Shown here in pieces: positions 45,763 to 54,272 of a DNA stretch of 64,000 bases. Source of the DNA: JAPOXR01 sp965221815 (GTDB lineage Bacteria > Pseudomonadota > Alphaproteobacteria > Rhodobacterales > Rhodobacteraceae); the NCBI GenBank assembly GCA_965221815.1, contig OZ244915.1:1736001-1800000 (forward strand), read 5' to 3'. The notes below the pieces were generated by a model. That model saw only the letters and a program-made list of their open reading frames with translations. It was not told where the DNA came from and did no database searches. The translations under genes were made by a program, and so were the position numbers. Every line of letters begins with the position of its first letter. Within the stretch, counting starts at the first letter, position 1.

Positions 45763-46379
45763 GACAATCTCCGTTCCAGGTCCTCGAGACCCGCCGTGGT
45801 AATGACCAGGGTATCACGTTTCAGAATATCATACACATTGGCCCCCATCGACGGGAGAATATCAACCCCATCGATATTGGAAGCGGCCCGGGCAAATTCC
45901 GGATTCACCGTCGCCCCGTCGATGATCAACACCCGCCCCCAATCGAAGTTTTGCAACAGATGACTCAAATCCGCTGTCCGCGCTGTTTCAAGCGATGCTG
46001 CACCGAGAACCACCAATTCTCCTGCACGCGCCTTCGCCGACAATGCATGGCAGAGACCCAGAGACCGGAATTTCTTGGTCAATTTGTGCGCATGATGACG
46101 AGGGACAGGCCCCTTGTAGACTCCGCCCTTGCGGAAAATTGGTGCATTGCGATCACCATGACGCGCGCCGCCGGTTCCCTTCTGTCGATAGATCTTGCGA
46201 CCGGAATAGCTGGTCTCAGAACGCGTTTTCACTTTGTGCGTGCCCTGCCGCGCGCGTGCGCGTTGCCAGCGAACCACGCGATGGAGGATATCAGCCCGGA
46301 CCTCGAGACCAAAAATGGACTCCGGCAATGTCACGTTACCGGCTTCTTCACCGCCCAGCGTGATCACCGAAACATTCAT
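45759..46379 (-). CDS. rplD: 50S ribosomal protein L4
   Basis: 206 residues: VVRWQRARARQGTHKVKTRS, SGRKIYRQKGTGGARHGDRN and FRKGGVYKGPVPRHHAHKLT, then an alpha/beta domain (FDWGRVLIIDGATVNPEFAR). In E. coli L4 represses the S10 operon; regulation here is unknown. Overlaps rplC and rplW by 4 bases each. Confidence 0.96.
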   Translation of the reverse strand: MNVSVITLGGEEAGNVTLPESIFGLEVRADILHRVVRWQRARARQGTHKVKTRSETSYSGRKIYRQKGTGGARHGDRNAPIFRKGGVYKGPVPRHHAHKLTKKFRSLGLCHALSAKARAGELVVLGAASLETARTADLSHLLQNFDWGRVLIIDGATVNPEFARAASNIDGVDILPSMGANVYDILKRDTLVITTAGLEDLERRLS

Positions 46380-47170
46380 TTTTCAACCCCATGGGCATCA
46401 TCGTCCGTCTCAACATTCCCTGCTGCCGTTGCGTCAGGTCGCGGAGACGCCGTCTTCGTCCCCGGTTTCTCTGCTGACTTGTTCCCGGTAAACTCACGGA
46501 TTGCCCCGGGGCATGGAACATTCTCGGGACGCGTTTTCTTGACCGCATCGCGCACTGTGACCCAACCTCCCTTGGAGCCTGGAACAGCACCTTTGACCAT
46601 GATCAATCCACGCTCTGCGTCGGTACTGACAACTTCAAGATTTTGTGTTGTGACGCGCTCTGCACCGAGATGACCCGCCATCTTTTTTCCCTTGAAGACC
46701 CTTCCTGGATCCTGACATTGACCTGTCGAACCATGCGAACGGTGGCTGACAGAGACACCATGCGATGCCCGCAAACCGGCAAAATTATGTCGCTTCATGG
46801 CACCGGCAAATCCTTTACCGATCGACACCCCGGAGATATCGACACGCTGGCCAGTGACAAAATGGTCGGCGGTGATCTCTGAACCCACCTCGATCAGATT
46901 TTCAGGGCTGACACGAAACTCGGCGATCCTGCGCTTGGTCGGAACATTGGCAACAGCAAAATGCCCCCGCATCTGGCGTGATATCCGGCTCGCCTTCCGG
47001 CTGCCAGCACCCAGTTGCACGGCGGTATAACCGTCTCTGTCAACCGTACGTTGGGCAACCACCTGCAGTTGATCGAGATGGAGCACGGTCACCGGAACCT
47101 GTTTGCCATCTTCCAGAAACAATCTTGTCATGCCGAGCTTTTTTGCAATGACCCCAGAACGCATTGCCAC
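46376..47170 (-). CDS. rplC: 50S ribosomal protein L3
   Basis: 264 residues against the usual 210-220. RSGVIAKKLGMTRLFLEDGK starts it; KGFAGAMKRHNFAGLRASHG with VSVSHRSHGSTGQCQDPGRV is the core loop near the peptidyl-transferase centre. The surplus is a C-terminal tail of about 45 charged, alanine/threonine-rich residues (from TGNKSAEKPGTKTASPRPDA to the end), probably disordered. Confidence 0.95.
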   Translation of the reverse strand: MAMRSGVIAKKLGMTRLFLEDGKQVPVTVLHLDQLQVVAQRTVDRDGYTAVQLGAGSRKASRISRQMRGHFAVANVPTKRRIAEFRVSPENLIEVGSEITADHFVTGQRVDISGVSIGKGFAGAMKRHNFAGLRASHGVSVSHRSHGSTGQCQDPGRVFKGKKMAGHLGAERVTTQNLEVVSTDAERGLIMVKGAVPGSKGGWVTVRDAVKKTRPENVPCPGAIREFTGNKSAEKPGTKTASPRPDATAAGNVETDDDAHGVEK

Positions 47171-47178
47171 GGTTCCTC

Positions 47179-47490
47179 CTACAGTTTGATTTCCACTGCC
47201 ACGCCGGCTGCGAGATCAAGTTTCATCAGGGCATCGACAGTCTGTGGCGTGGGATCGACAATATCAAGCAGACGCTTGTGGGTACGAATTTCCATCTGTT
47301 CCCGTGACTTCTTGTCGATATGCGGCCCCCGCAAAACAGTGAATTTTTCAATCTTGTTGGGCAACGGAATGGGACCCCTGACATCCGCTCCTGTACGTTT
47401 CGCTGTCTGGAAAATCTCGGCCGTGCTGGCATCCAGAATACGATAGTCAAAGGCTTTCAGCGTAATGCGGATTTTTTGGCTCTGAATCAT
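47179..47490 (-). CDS. rpsJ: 30S ribosomal protein S10
   Basis: 103 residues: QKIRITLKAFDYRILDASTA, GPIPLPNKIEKFTVLRGPHI and SREQMEIRTHKRLLDIVDPT. First gene of the S10 cluster; its homologue also serves in NusB-S10 antitermination. Preceded by a strong hairpin (47509-47531). Confidence 0.97.
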   Translation of the reverse strand: MIQSQKIRITLKAFDYRILDASTAEIFQTAKRTGADVRGPIPLPNKIEKFTVLRGPHIDKKSREQMEIRTHKRLLDIVDPTPQTVDALMKLDLAAGVAVEIKL

Positions 47491-47508
47491 ATCGTTGCTC
47501 CAAAAGCG

Positions 47509-47531
47509 AAAGCGCGGCGATGCCGCGCTTT
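47509..47531 (-). promoter_or_regulatory. Strong hairpin between tuf and rpsJ
   Basis: AAAGCGCGGC (47509-47518) and GCCGCGCTTT (47522-47531) pair perfectly over 10 bp with a 3-base loop. On the transcribed strand CGCTTTTGG follows. It lies 10 bases past the tuf stop and about 20 before the rpsJ start. Either a partial terminator/attenuator separating str from S10, or an mRNA-processing site. Confidence 0.6.
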
Positions 47532-47540
47532 CCCTTCATC

Positions 47541-48716
<1,176 letters not shown>

Positions 48717-48762
48717 CCTAATCGTTCCTTAACTAACAAAGTCTCTTCCTACCGGCTTCCGG

Positions 48763-50880
48763 TCAGGCATATTTTGACTGAATCTCTTCTGAAATATTCC
48801 CTGGAACCGTCTCATAATGCGCAAACTGCATGGTGAAATTAGCCCGACCCGAGGTGATCGAACGAAGATTGTTGATGTAGCCGAACATGTTGGCCAGCGG
48901 GACCTGCGCATCGATAACCGATGCATTACCCCGCATCGACTGGTCACGCACCTGGCCACGTCTCCGGGTCAGGTCACCGTTGACCGGTCCGGTATATTCC
49001 TCAGGCGTCACCACTTCGACCTTCATGATCGGCTCGAGGAGACGTGCCCCGGCTTTGCGCAAACCCTCCCGCATCGCGGCGCGTCCCGCCAGCTCAAATG
49101 CCATGACCGACGAATCCACCTCGTGATAGGCACCATCAAGCAGGGTGACCTTCAGATCAATAACCGGAAATCCGGCCAATGGTCCGGAATCGCAGACTGT
49201 CTTTACGCCCTTCTCGACACCGGGAATATATTCCTTGGGAATGTTGCCACCGACAACCTTGGATTCAAAGCTGAAACCCTCACCGGGTTCAGCCGGTTCA
49301 ATTTCCATCTTCACGCGCGCGAATTGACCGGCACCACCGGTTTGCTTCTTATGCGTGTAGTCGATTGCCGCCTTGTTTGAAACCGTTTCGCGATAGGCCA
49401 CCTGCGGTGCGCCAATATTCGCCTCAACGCTGAATTCACGCTTCATCCGGTCAATCAGAATGTCGAGATGCAATTCGCCCATTCCCTTCATGATCGTCTG
49501 ACCGGACTCGATATTTGATTCCACCCGGAATGACGGGTCCTCTGCGGCAAGACGCTGCAGGGCCTGCGCCATTTTTTCCTGGTCGGCCCGGGTCCTGGGT
49601 TCAACCGCGATCTCAATCACCGGATCAGGAAAGTTCATGGTCTCGAGGACGACCGGGTCGGCGCGCGAGCAGAGCGTGTCGCCGGTTGTGGTTTCTTTCA
49701 AGCCGGCAATTGCGATGATGTCACCGGCAAAGGCCTCATTGATCTCTTCCCGGTTGTTGGAATGCATGAGCAACATCCGCCCGACCCGATCCTTCTTGTT
49801 TTTTGTCGAGTTGAGCATTTCCGACCCGCGGCTCAATGTTCCTGAATAGACGCGCGCGAAGGTCAGGGTGCCGACATGTTTGTCATCCATGATCTTGAAT
49901 GCCAACGCCGAAAATGGCTGACCGTCGTCGGCTTTCCGGCTGATATTGCGGGTCTCGGTCTGATCGCCTGGCAGGAAGCCGATATATTCCGGCACATCAA
50001 GGGGACTGGGAAGAAAATCGATGACGGCGTTCAGCATGGGTTGGACGCCCTTGTTCTTGAAAGCCGAGCCTGCCAGAACCGGGACGAACGTCATGTTCAA
50101 TGTGCCCACCCGGATCAGGCGCCGCAGCGTTTCCACATCCGGTTCCTCGCCTTCGAGATAACGTTCCATTGTGTCGTCATCGAGTTCAACTGCGCATTCG
50201 ACCATTTTCGAACGCCATTCTTCAGCCTGGGACCGCAGGTCGGGTCGAATGGCCTGACGTGTCCAGGTCGCACCCAGATCTTCACCTTTCCATGTCCATT
50301 CCTCCATGGTGATGAGATCGATGATTCCCTCAAACTGGTTTTCTGTCCCGATGGGAATCTGGACCGGAACCGGCAAGGATCCCGTTCGCTCAAGAATCAT
50401 TGAGACACATTCAAAAAAGTCAGCGCCGACCTTGTCCATCTTGTTGACCAGAACGATTCGTGGCACCTTGTAACGGTCGGCCTGTCGCCATACGGTTTCA
50501 GTCTGCGGCTCAACCCCGGCATTGGCATCGAGAACACAGATCGCACCATCAAGCACGGCGAGCGAACGTTCCACCTCGATCGTGAAGTCGACATGACCGG
50601 GTGTATCAATGATATTGAACCGGTGTTTTTCCGACTGTGATGACTGACCGTCCTCGGTGCGCTCCCAGAAGGTCGTCGTGGCGGCGGATGTAATGGTGAT
50701 CCCGCGCTCCTGCTCCTGTTCCATCCAGTCCATCGTCGCGGCACCATCATGGACCTCTCCCATCCGGTGCGACTTGCCCGAATAGTAGAGAATACGCTCG
50801 GTCGTCGTCGTCTTGCCGGCATCAATATGAGCCATGATTCCAAAATTTCGGTAATGGCTGAGTGGATATTCTCGGGGCAT
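48763..50880 (-). CDS. fusA: Elongation factor G
   Basis: 705 residues from MPREYPLSHYRNFGIMAHID; GTP-binding AHIDAGKTTTTERILYYSGK, DTPGHVDFTIEVERSLAVLD and NKMDKVGADFF. Domains II-V are complete (PEEYTGPVNGDLTRRRGQ near the end). Drives translocation and, with RRF, ribosome recycling. The frame is open 55 codons upstream, but that part re-reads rpsG. Confidence 0.97.
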   Translation of the reverse strand: MPREYPLSHYRNFGIMAHIDAGKTTTTERILYYSGKSHRMGEVHDGAATMDWMEQEQERGITITSAATTTFWERTEDGQSSQSEKHRFNIIDTPGHVDFTIEVERSLAVLDGAICVLDANAGVEPQTETVWRQADRYKVPRIVLVNKMDKVGADFFECVSMILERTGSLPVPVQIPIGTENQFEGIIDLITMEEWTWKGEDLGATWTRQAIRPDLRSQAEEWRSKMVECAVELDDDTMERYLEGEEPDVETLRRLIRVGTLNMTFVPVLAGSAFKNKGVQPMLNAVIDFLPSPLDVPEYIGFLPGDQTETRNISRKADDGQPFSALAFKIMDDKHVGTLTFARVYSGTLSRGSEMLNSTKNKKDRVGRMLLMHSNNREEINEAFAGDIIAIAGLKETTTGDTLCSRADPVVLETMNFPDPVIEIAVEPRTRADQEKMAQALQRLAAEDPSFRVESNIESGQTIMKGMGELHLDILIDRMKREFSVEANIGAPQVAYRETVSNKAAIDYTHKKQTGGAGQFARVKMEIEPAEPGEGFSFESKVVGGNIPKEYIPGVEKGVKTVCDSGPLAGFPVIDLKVTLLDGAYHEVDSSVMAFELAGRAAMREGLRKAGARLLEPIMKVEVVTPEEYTGPVNGDLTRRRGQVRDQSMRGNASVIDAQVPLANMFGYINNLRSITSGRANFTMQFAHYETVPGNISEEIQSKYA

Positions 50881-50887
50881 TTGCGTT

Positions 50888-51358
50888 CTACCAGCGGTAA
50901 TGACTGAAAGCCTTGTTGGATTCAGCCATCTTGTGAATGTCTTCGCGGCGCTTGACTGCACTGCCGCGCTCGTTGGCAGCGTCCATGAGCTCGTAAGCCA
51001 ACCGCTCTTCCATGGTGTTTTCGCCACGGCTGCGGGCCGCAGCAATCAACCAGCGTATCGCCAGCGCATCGCGCCTCTCGGGGCGGACTTCAACCGGAAT
51101 CTGGTAGGTCGATCCACCGACCCGCCGCGATCTCACCTCCACTGTCGGTTTGACATTCGCCAAGGCTTCGTGAAACACCTCGAGCGGTGCACGGCGCATT
51201 TTCTCCTCGACCCGGTCAAAAGCGTTGTAAACAATCGCCTCTGCCACCGATTTCTTGCCATCCTTCATGAGATTGTTCATGAATTTGGTGACAGTCTGAT
51301 CACCGAATTTTGCGTCAGGCAAGATATCTCGCCGATCTGGACGTCTCCGTCTTGGCAT
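50888..51358 (-). CDS. rpsG: 30S ribosomal protein S7
   Basis: 156 residues: MPRRRRPDRRDILPDAKFGD, FMNNLMKDGKKSVAEAIVYN, RSRRVGGSTYQIPVEVRPER and SNKAFSHYRW. Assembly initiator of the 30S head. In E. coli it represses the str operon. 11 bases after rpsL. Confidence 0.97.
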   Translation of the reverse strand: MPRRRRPDRRDILPDAKFGDQTVTKFMNNLMKDGKKSVAEAIVYNAFDRVEEKMRRAPLEVFHEALANVKPTVEVRSRRVGGSTYQIPVEVRPERRDALAIRWLIAAARSRGENTMEERLAYELMDAANERGSAVKRREDIHKMAESNKAFSHYRW

Positions 51359-51369
51359 GAACTGATTCC

Positions 51370-51741
51370 TTACTTCGGACGCTTGGCGCCGTACTTGGAA
51401 CGGCGCTGGCGGCGGTCCGAAACCCCCTCGGCGTCACGTACCCCGCGGAGGATATGGTAACGGACACCCGGGAGATCCTTGACACGACCACCGCGTATCA
51501 GAACGACTGAATGTTCCTGAAGATTATGCGACTCGCCCGGAATGTAGGAAATGACCTCATAGCCACTTGTCAGACGCACCTTGGCGACCTTGCGCATTGC
51601 CGAGTTCGGTTTCTTGGGGGTCGTCGTATAGACACGCGTACACACACCCCGGCGCTGCGGGCATCCCAACAGGTGCATCGATTTCTGGCGTCTTACCTTG
51701 GCTTTCCGCGGCTTGCGGATCAGCTGCTGAATCGTTGGCAT
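51370..51741 (-). CDS. rpsL: 30S ribosomal protein S12
   Basis: 123 residues: MPTIQQLIRKPRKAKVRRQK, GVCTRVYTTTPKKPNSAMRK and VRGGRVKDLPGVRYHILRGV. The lysines altered in streptomycin resistance (TTPKKPNS and GRVKDLPG) are unmodified, so a sensitive-type sequence is predicted. First gene of the str cluster here. Confidence 0.97.
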   Translation of the reverse strand: MPTIQQLIRKPRKAKVRRQKSMHLLGCPQRRGVCTRVYTTTPKKPNSAMRKVAKVRLTSGYEVISYIPGESHNLQEHSVVLIRGGRVKDLPGVRYHILRGVRDAEGVSDRRQRRSKYGAKRPK

Positions 51742-52226
51742 ACCGACGTCCTGTTAACCTTTTTCAACTCTCTCATTCTGGCGCACGTCGCCAGATTTTT
51801 GTGAATCAGAATGCGTCCGCCTTCGTTTCGTCGGCAGTCACGTCGTCAGAGGATCTTGAACTTTTTCAAGATCGTGAATTCCTCAACACAGCTTAACCTT
51901 CCGGCGAAGTCACCTTCCCCGGCAAGCGCCCGACCCTTTGCCGTGATTCGCGCACGCTGTCAACAAGAAAATTGAAGCTTCTTTACGACAACCGCAGGGT
52001 TCAACAGAACGGGTTGAGTGGGGATTGACGTTCACCCCGGGAAACGCACCTGCGGTCCGTCACGTGTGAAATGATGTCTCTTTTTCCTCTCACCGTCAGG
52101 GTTTCAGATGAATGGTTGCGCTTTTTTGCCCGATGATACGACCGGCAGGAAACCGCCCTTTCCTTACGATCAGCCCACAGGGCACTATCCCCTTGCCGTG
52201 ATGCGCTACTTGCCACCAGGCATAGC
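51742..52226 (-). promoter_or_regulatory. rpsL leader and upstream noncoding DNA
   Basis: About 485 bases upstream of rpsL with no gene. It must carry the str-operon promoter because foreign DNA separates rpsL from rpoC. A perfect TTGACA (minus strand, 51958-51963) is present but no good -10 lies 16-18 bases on. A leader hairpin is at 51852-51873. Confidence 0.4.
51852..51873 (-). promoter_or_regulatory. Leader hairpin upstream of rpsL
   Basis: GATCTTGAA (51852-51860) and TTCAAGATC (51865-51873) pair over 9 bp with a 4-base loop, about 110 bases before the rpsL start. No T-run follows. Possible 5'-UTR control structure. Confidence 0.45.
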
Positions 52227-52291
52227 GTCACAGTGTCAAAAGGACTCGTATCCTGATTGTCGTGTACCTCTCACCCAGATTGACGCGCTAT
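52227..52291. repeat. Dispersed 65-base repeat, copy 2
   Basis: Ungapped match to 7314-7378 (56 of 65 positions), ending at the same GACGCGCTAT. The flanks differ, which defines the ends of the shared block. The candidate CRISPR-like repeats begin 8 bases later. Confidence 0.65.
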
Positions 52292-52298
52292 GCTTCAA

Positions 52299-52387
52299 GT
52301 TTCTCCCGTGATAACGGGGATGGACTGATGATCGGAAATGCGGTTCCCCCATTTATGGCATTTCCCCGCGCAGGTGGGGCGAAGATG
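52299..52387 (-). CRISPR. Possible decayed two-repeat CRISPR remnant (type I-E-like)
   Basis: Two hairpin-forming blocks 60 bases apart resemble degenerate I-E repeats. On the minus strand they read CGCCCCACCTGCGCGGGG (upper) and TCCATCCCCGTTATCACGGG (lower), followed by AGAAAC. The intervening 32-odd bases would be one spacer. The two blocks differ from each other at about a third of positions, no third repeat is visible and no cas gene is in the window, so this is tentative. Confidence 0.25.
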
Positions 52388-52614
52388 ATAGAGAACAGGT
52401 ACAGCGAAAACTGAGGACAAAGGCTTTGACGGGGTGACCTGGGCGCCGCGGATCTCCTGGTCTCCTGGGCGGTGATCGCGGCGTGTGGGGTGATGACCGT
52501 TCTGGGCGTGATGTGATCGGCCTGGTCCGAAGGCGGTGCGACGACACCCGAGAACTGCCAGATGCTCTCCAGGGAGTGCAACCGGCGGAACGGCGCGCGG
52601 CCGGTTACGCCACC

Positions 52615-52983
52615 TCAGAACGGCCATTCCAATGTCGGGTCGAGAGATATCTTTTCTTCTCCCGGCGCAAAGGGAAGGGACCGCGTGGGCAGAGGTGGGG
52701 TCGGCAACATATCAAGCACGAGATGCCAGTAAGCCCAGGACCGCAGATCAAACATCCCCGGCCAGGCCTTGCGCAAGGCCTGGCGAAACGCATCGTCACC
52801 ATAGACGGCGCGGACTACGCGCACGTCTCTGGCCAGACCGTAGATCATGACATGGTTCAGGAAGAGAACGTCATTGCGCAGAACCGCGGCGGGAGTTTGA
52901 AACCACACCACTCTTTCCGCGATTTTATGAAGATCGTTCTCAGAAACGTTCTGTTCAAAATCCAAGGTCCGACTCCGTTTCAT
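52615..52983 (-). CDS. Partner protein of the AbiEii-type toxin
   Basis: 122 residues from MKRSRTLDFEQNVSENDLHK: ERVVWFQTPAAVLRNDVLFL, MIYGLARDVRVVRAVYGDDA and FRQALRKAWPGMFDLRSWAY. I recognise it only as the type of small protein found next to AbiEii-family genes. Its start overlaps the end of that gene by 29 bases, which suggests coupled translation and a linked role, plausibly as its antitoxin or regulator. An earlier in-frame start at 53064 would overlap more. Confidence 0.6.
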   Translation of the reverse strand: MKRSRTLDFEQNVSENDLHKIAERVVWFQTPAAVLRNDVLFLNHVMIYGLARDVRVVRAVYGDDAFRQALRKAWPGMFDLRSWAYWHLVLDMLPTPPLPTRSLPFAPGEEKISLDPTLEWPF

Positions 52984-53659
52984 TGATTTCAACCCCTTCA
53001 ATCGAGAGCGGTTGCAGTGTTTCAAAAACGGGGAATGCATGGAGATCAACCGCACGAATCGCATGGTTTAATCGCTTACGCATGTCATTCGGGACGCACG
53101 CGAGATCGCCATCCCCATAAAAGCTTAGAGCCTTAAGTGTTAAAAGAGGTTGGAATTTCGGACCATACACAGCCATCGCTGCGCCAAGAGCTTCTTCAAG
53201 ATGAATACCCGCACGCAGCGCCGCGTCGATGTCGATATAGTCTTTCGCGGCGCTCCGTGATTGCACAGTCTTTACTTTCGTGGCGGCAATATCCAGTAAG
53301 GATGCGATCCTTATTCCAGGACCGGCGGCGCGGTCCGGGGCCTGGACGTTGGAAATCGGCAAGCCTCCAAAAAATGAAACCTGAACGGAACCCTTGAGAT
53401 CGAGAACGCACGTCAATGTATTCTGTTTACTTTGGATCATCTCTCCGTCTTTAAGATAGGGGATTGTCTCTTTCAGCCGGTCCGGGTCAAAAGGAGAGTT
53501 CGAAAAGAAATCAAAATCGATCGATTCACGATGCCCCAACCTCAACGCGAGCGCTGTACCGCCATATAAGACAAAATCAGGCGGGGTCGGTTGCAATGTT
53601 TCCCACAAGCGCTTCTGTGGATCCGGCAAAATAGTCGTATTAAAGGATGTTAAGGACAT
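52955..53659 (-). CDS. AbiEii/AbiGii-family nucleotidyltransferase toxin
   Basis: 234 residues. DFVLYGGTALALRLGHRESI and DFDFFS form the GGTAL...R...DFDFF nucleotidyltransferase core of AbiEii proteins. RIASLLDIAATKVKTVQSRS and AAKDYIDIDAALRAG supply the conserved K and D-x-D-I. Members are toxins of type IV-like abortive-infection systems that transfer nucleotides to RNA targets. Located between rpsL and rpoC, so acquired. Confidence 0.75.
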   Translation of the reverse strand: MSLTSFNTTILPDPQKRLWETLQPTPPDFVLYGGTALALRLGHRESIDFDFFSNSPFDPDRLKETIPYLKDGEMIQSKQNTLTCVLDLKGSVQVSFFGGLPISNVQAPDRAAGPGIRIASLLDIAATKVKTVQSRSAAKDYIDIDAALRAGIHLEEALGAAMAVYGPKFQPLLTLKALSFYGDGDLACVPNDMRKRLNHAIRAVDLHAFPVFETLQPLSIEGVEINETESDLGF

Positions 53660-54272
53660 TAAGAGACGACCGCTCTGAATCGTTCCGACACCGTTGTTCG
53701 TATCCCAGCCGGCGGAGGACGGAATCGAGCCGCCGGTGTGCGTGTCATGACAATGTGCCTTCCAATTGTGTAACGGCTCTCACTCTACCACCTTTGCCGT
53801 TGGTCAAGCAAGAGTGAATTTCAGAGTGAGGTACTGCCGAAGACACAAATCATGTCCGGAGTGCGTCGCCTTGCACCGTGCGTACGAAGAAGACTATGAG
53901 AACCATCCAGGACACTGCTCTCGCGGGCTTCGGCATCCGGATCGTGCGAATATCGCTTCCGTCAGTTTCCCCGATCTGGCGAAGTCCCGAATGCCGATGG
54001 GCATGTGTTGACGCCTCTTGATGCATTCCTTCACGAAAAAGCAGCATTTCCCGGGCCAACGCATATCGTGAGTTCCGAAACAATCTGTTGCGCCGGCTGC
54101 TGTTCCATGCGCTGCCCGGCGTCAGGATGCGGCACGGCTTCTGAAACCGGACAGGCGACAACCGCTGTACGATTGCGTTGCAATCGCGCAACGGTGTTGC
54201 CCATGGAAATGACAACCCCGACACGAGTGGCCTCGCGACAGTCAACTGAACCGAACCCGTTTGAAACTGATA
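53660..54272. other. Interval between the AbiEii gene and rpoC
   Basis: About 610 bases. Contains the integrase scrap at 53852-53958; nothing else is recognised. No clear terminator follows the rpoC stop. Confidence 0.4.
53852..53958 (+). pseudogene. Integrase DUF4102 scrap
   Basis: GVRRLAP in one frame followed by TKKTMRTIQDTALAGFGIRI in another corresponds to VRDLRPKKNTRNIRDTALVG... of the integrase fragment at 9968-10179. Only about 30 residues survive, with one frame break. Evidence that this interval was also once an integrated element. Confidence 0.55.

Noticed and set aside
50888..51045. 55-codon N-terminal extension of EF-G
   Set aside because: Re-reads rpsG in another frame; the family N-terminus begins at 50880.
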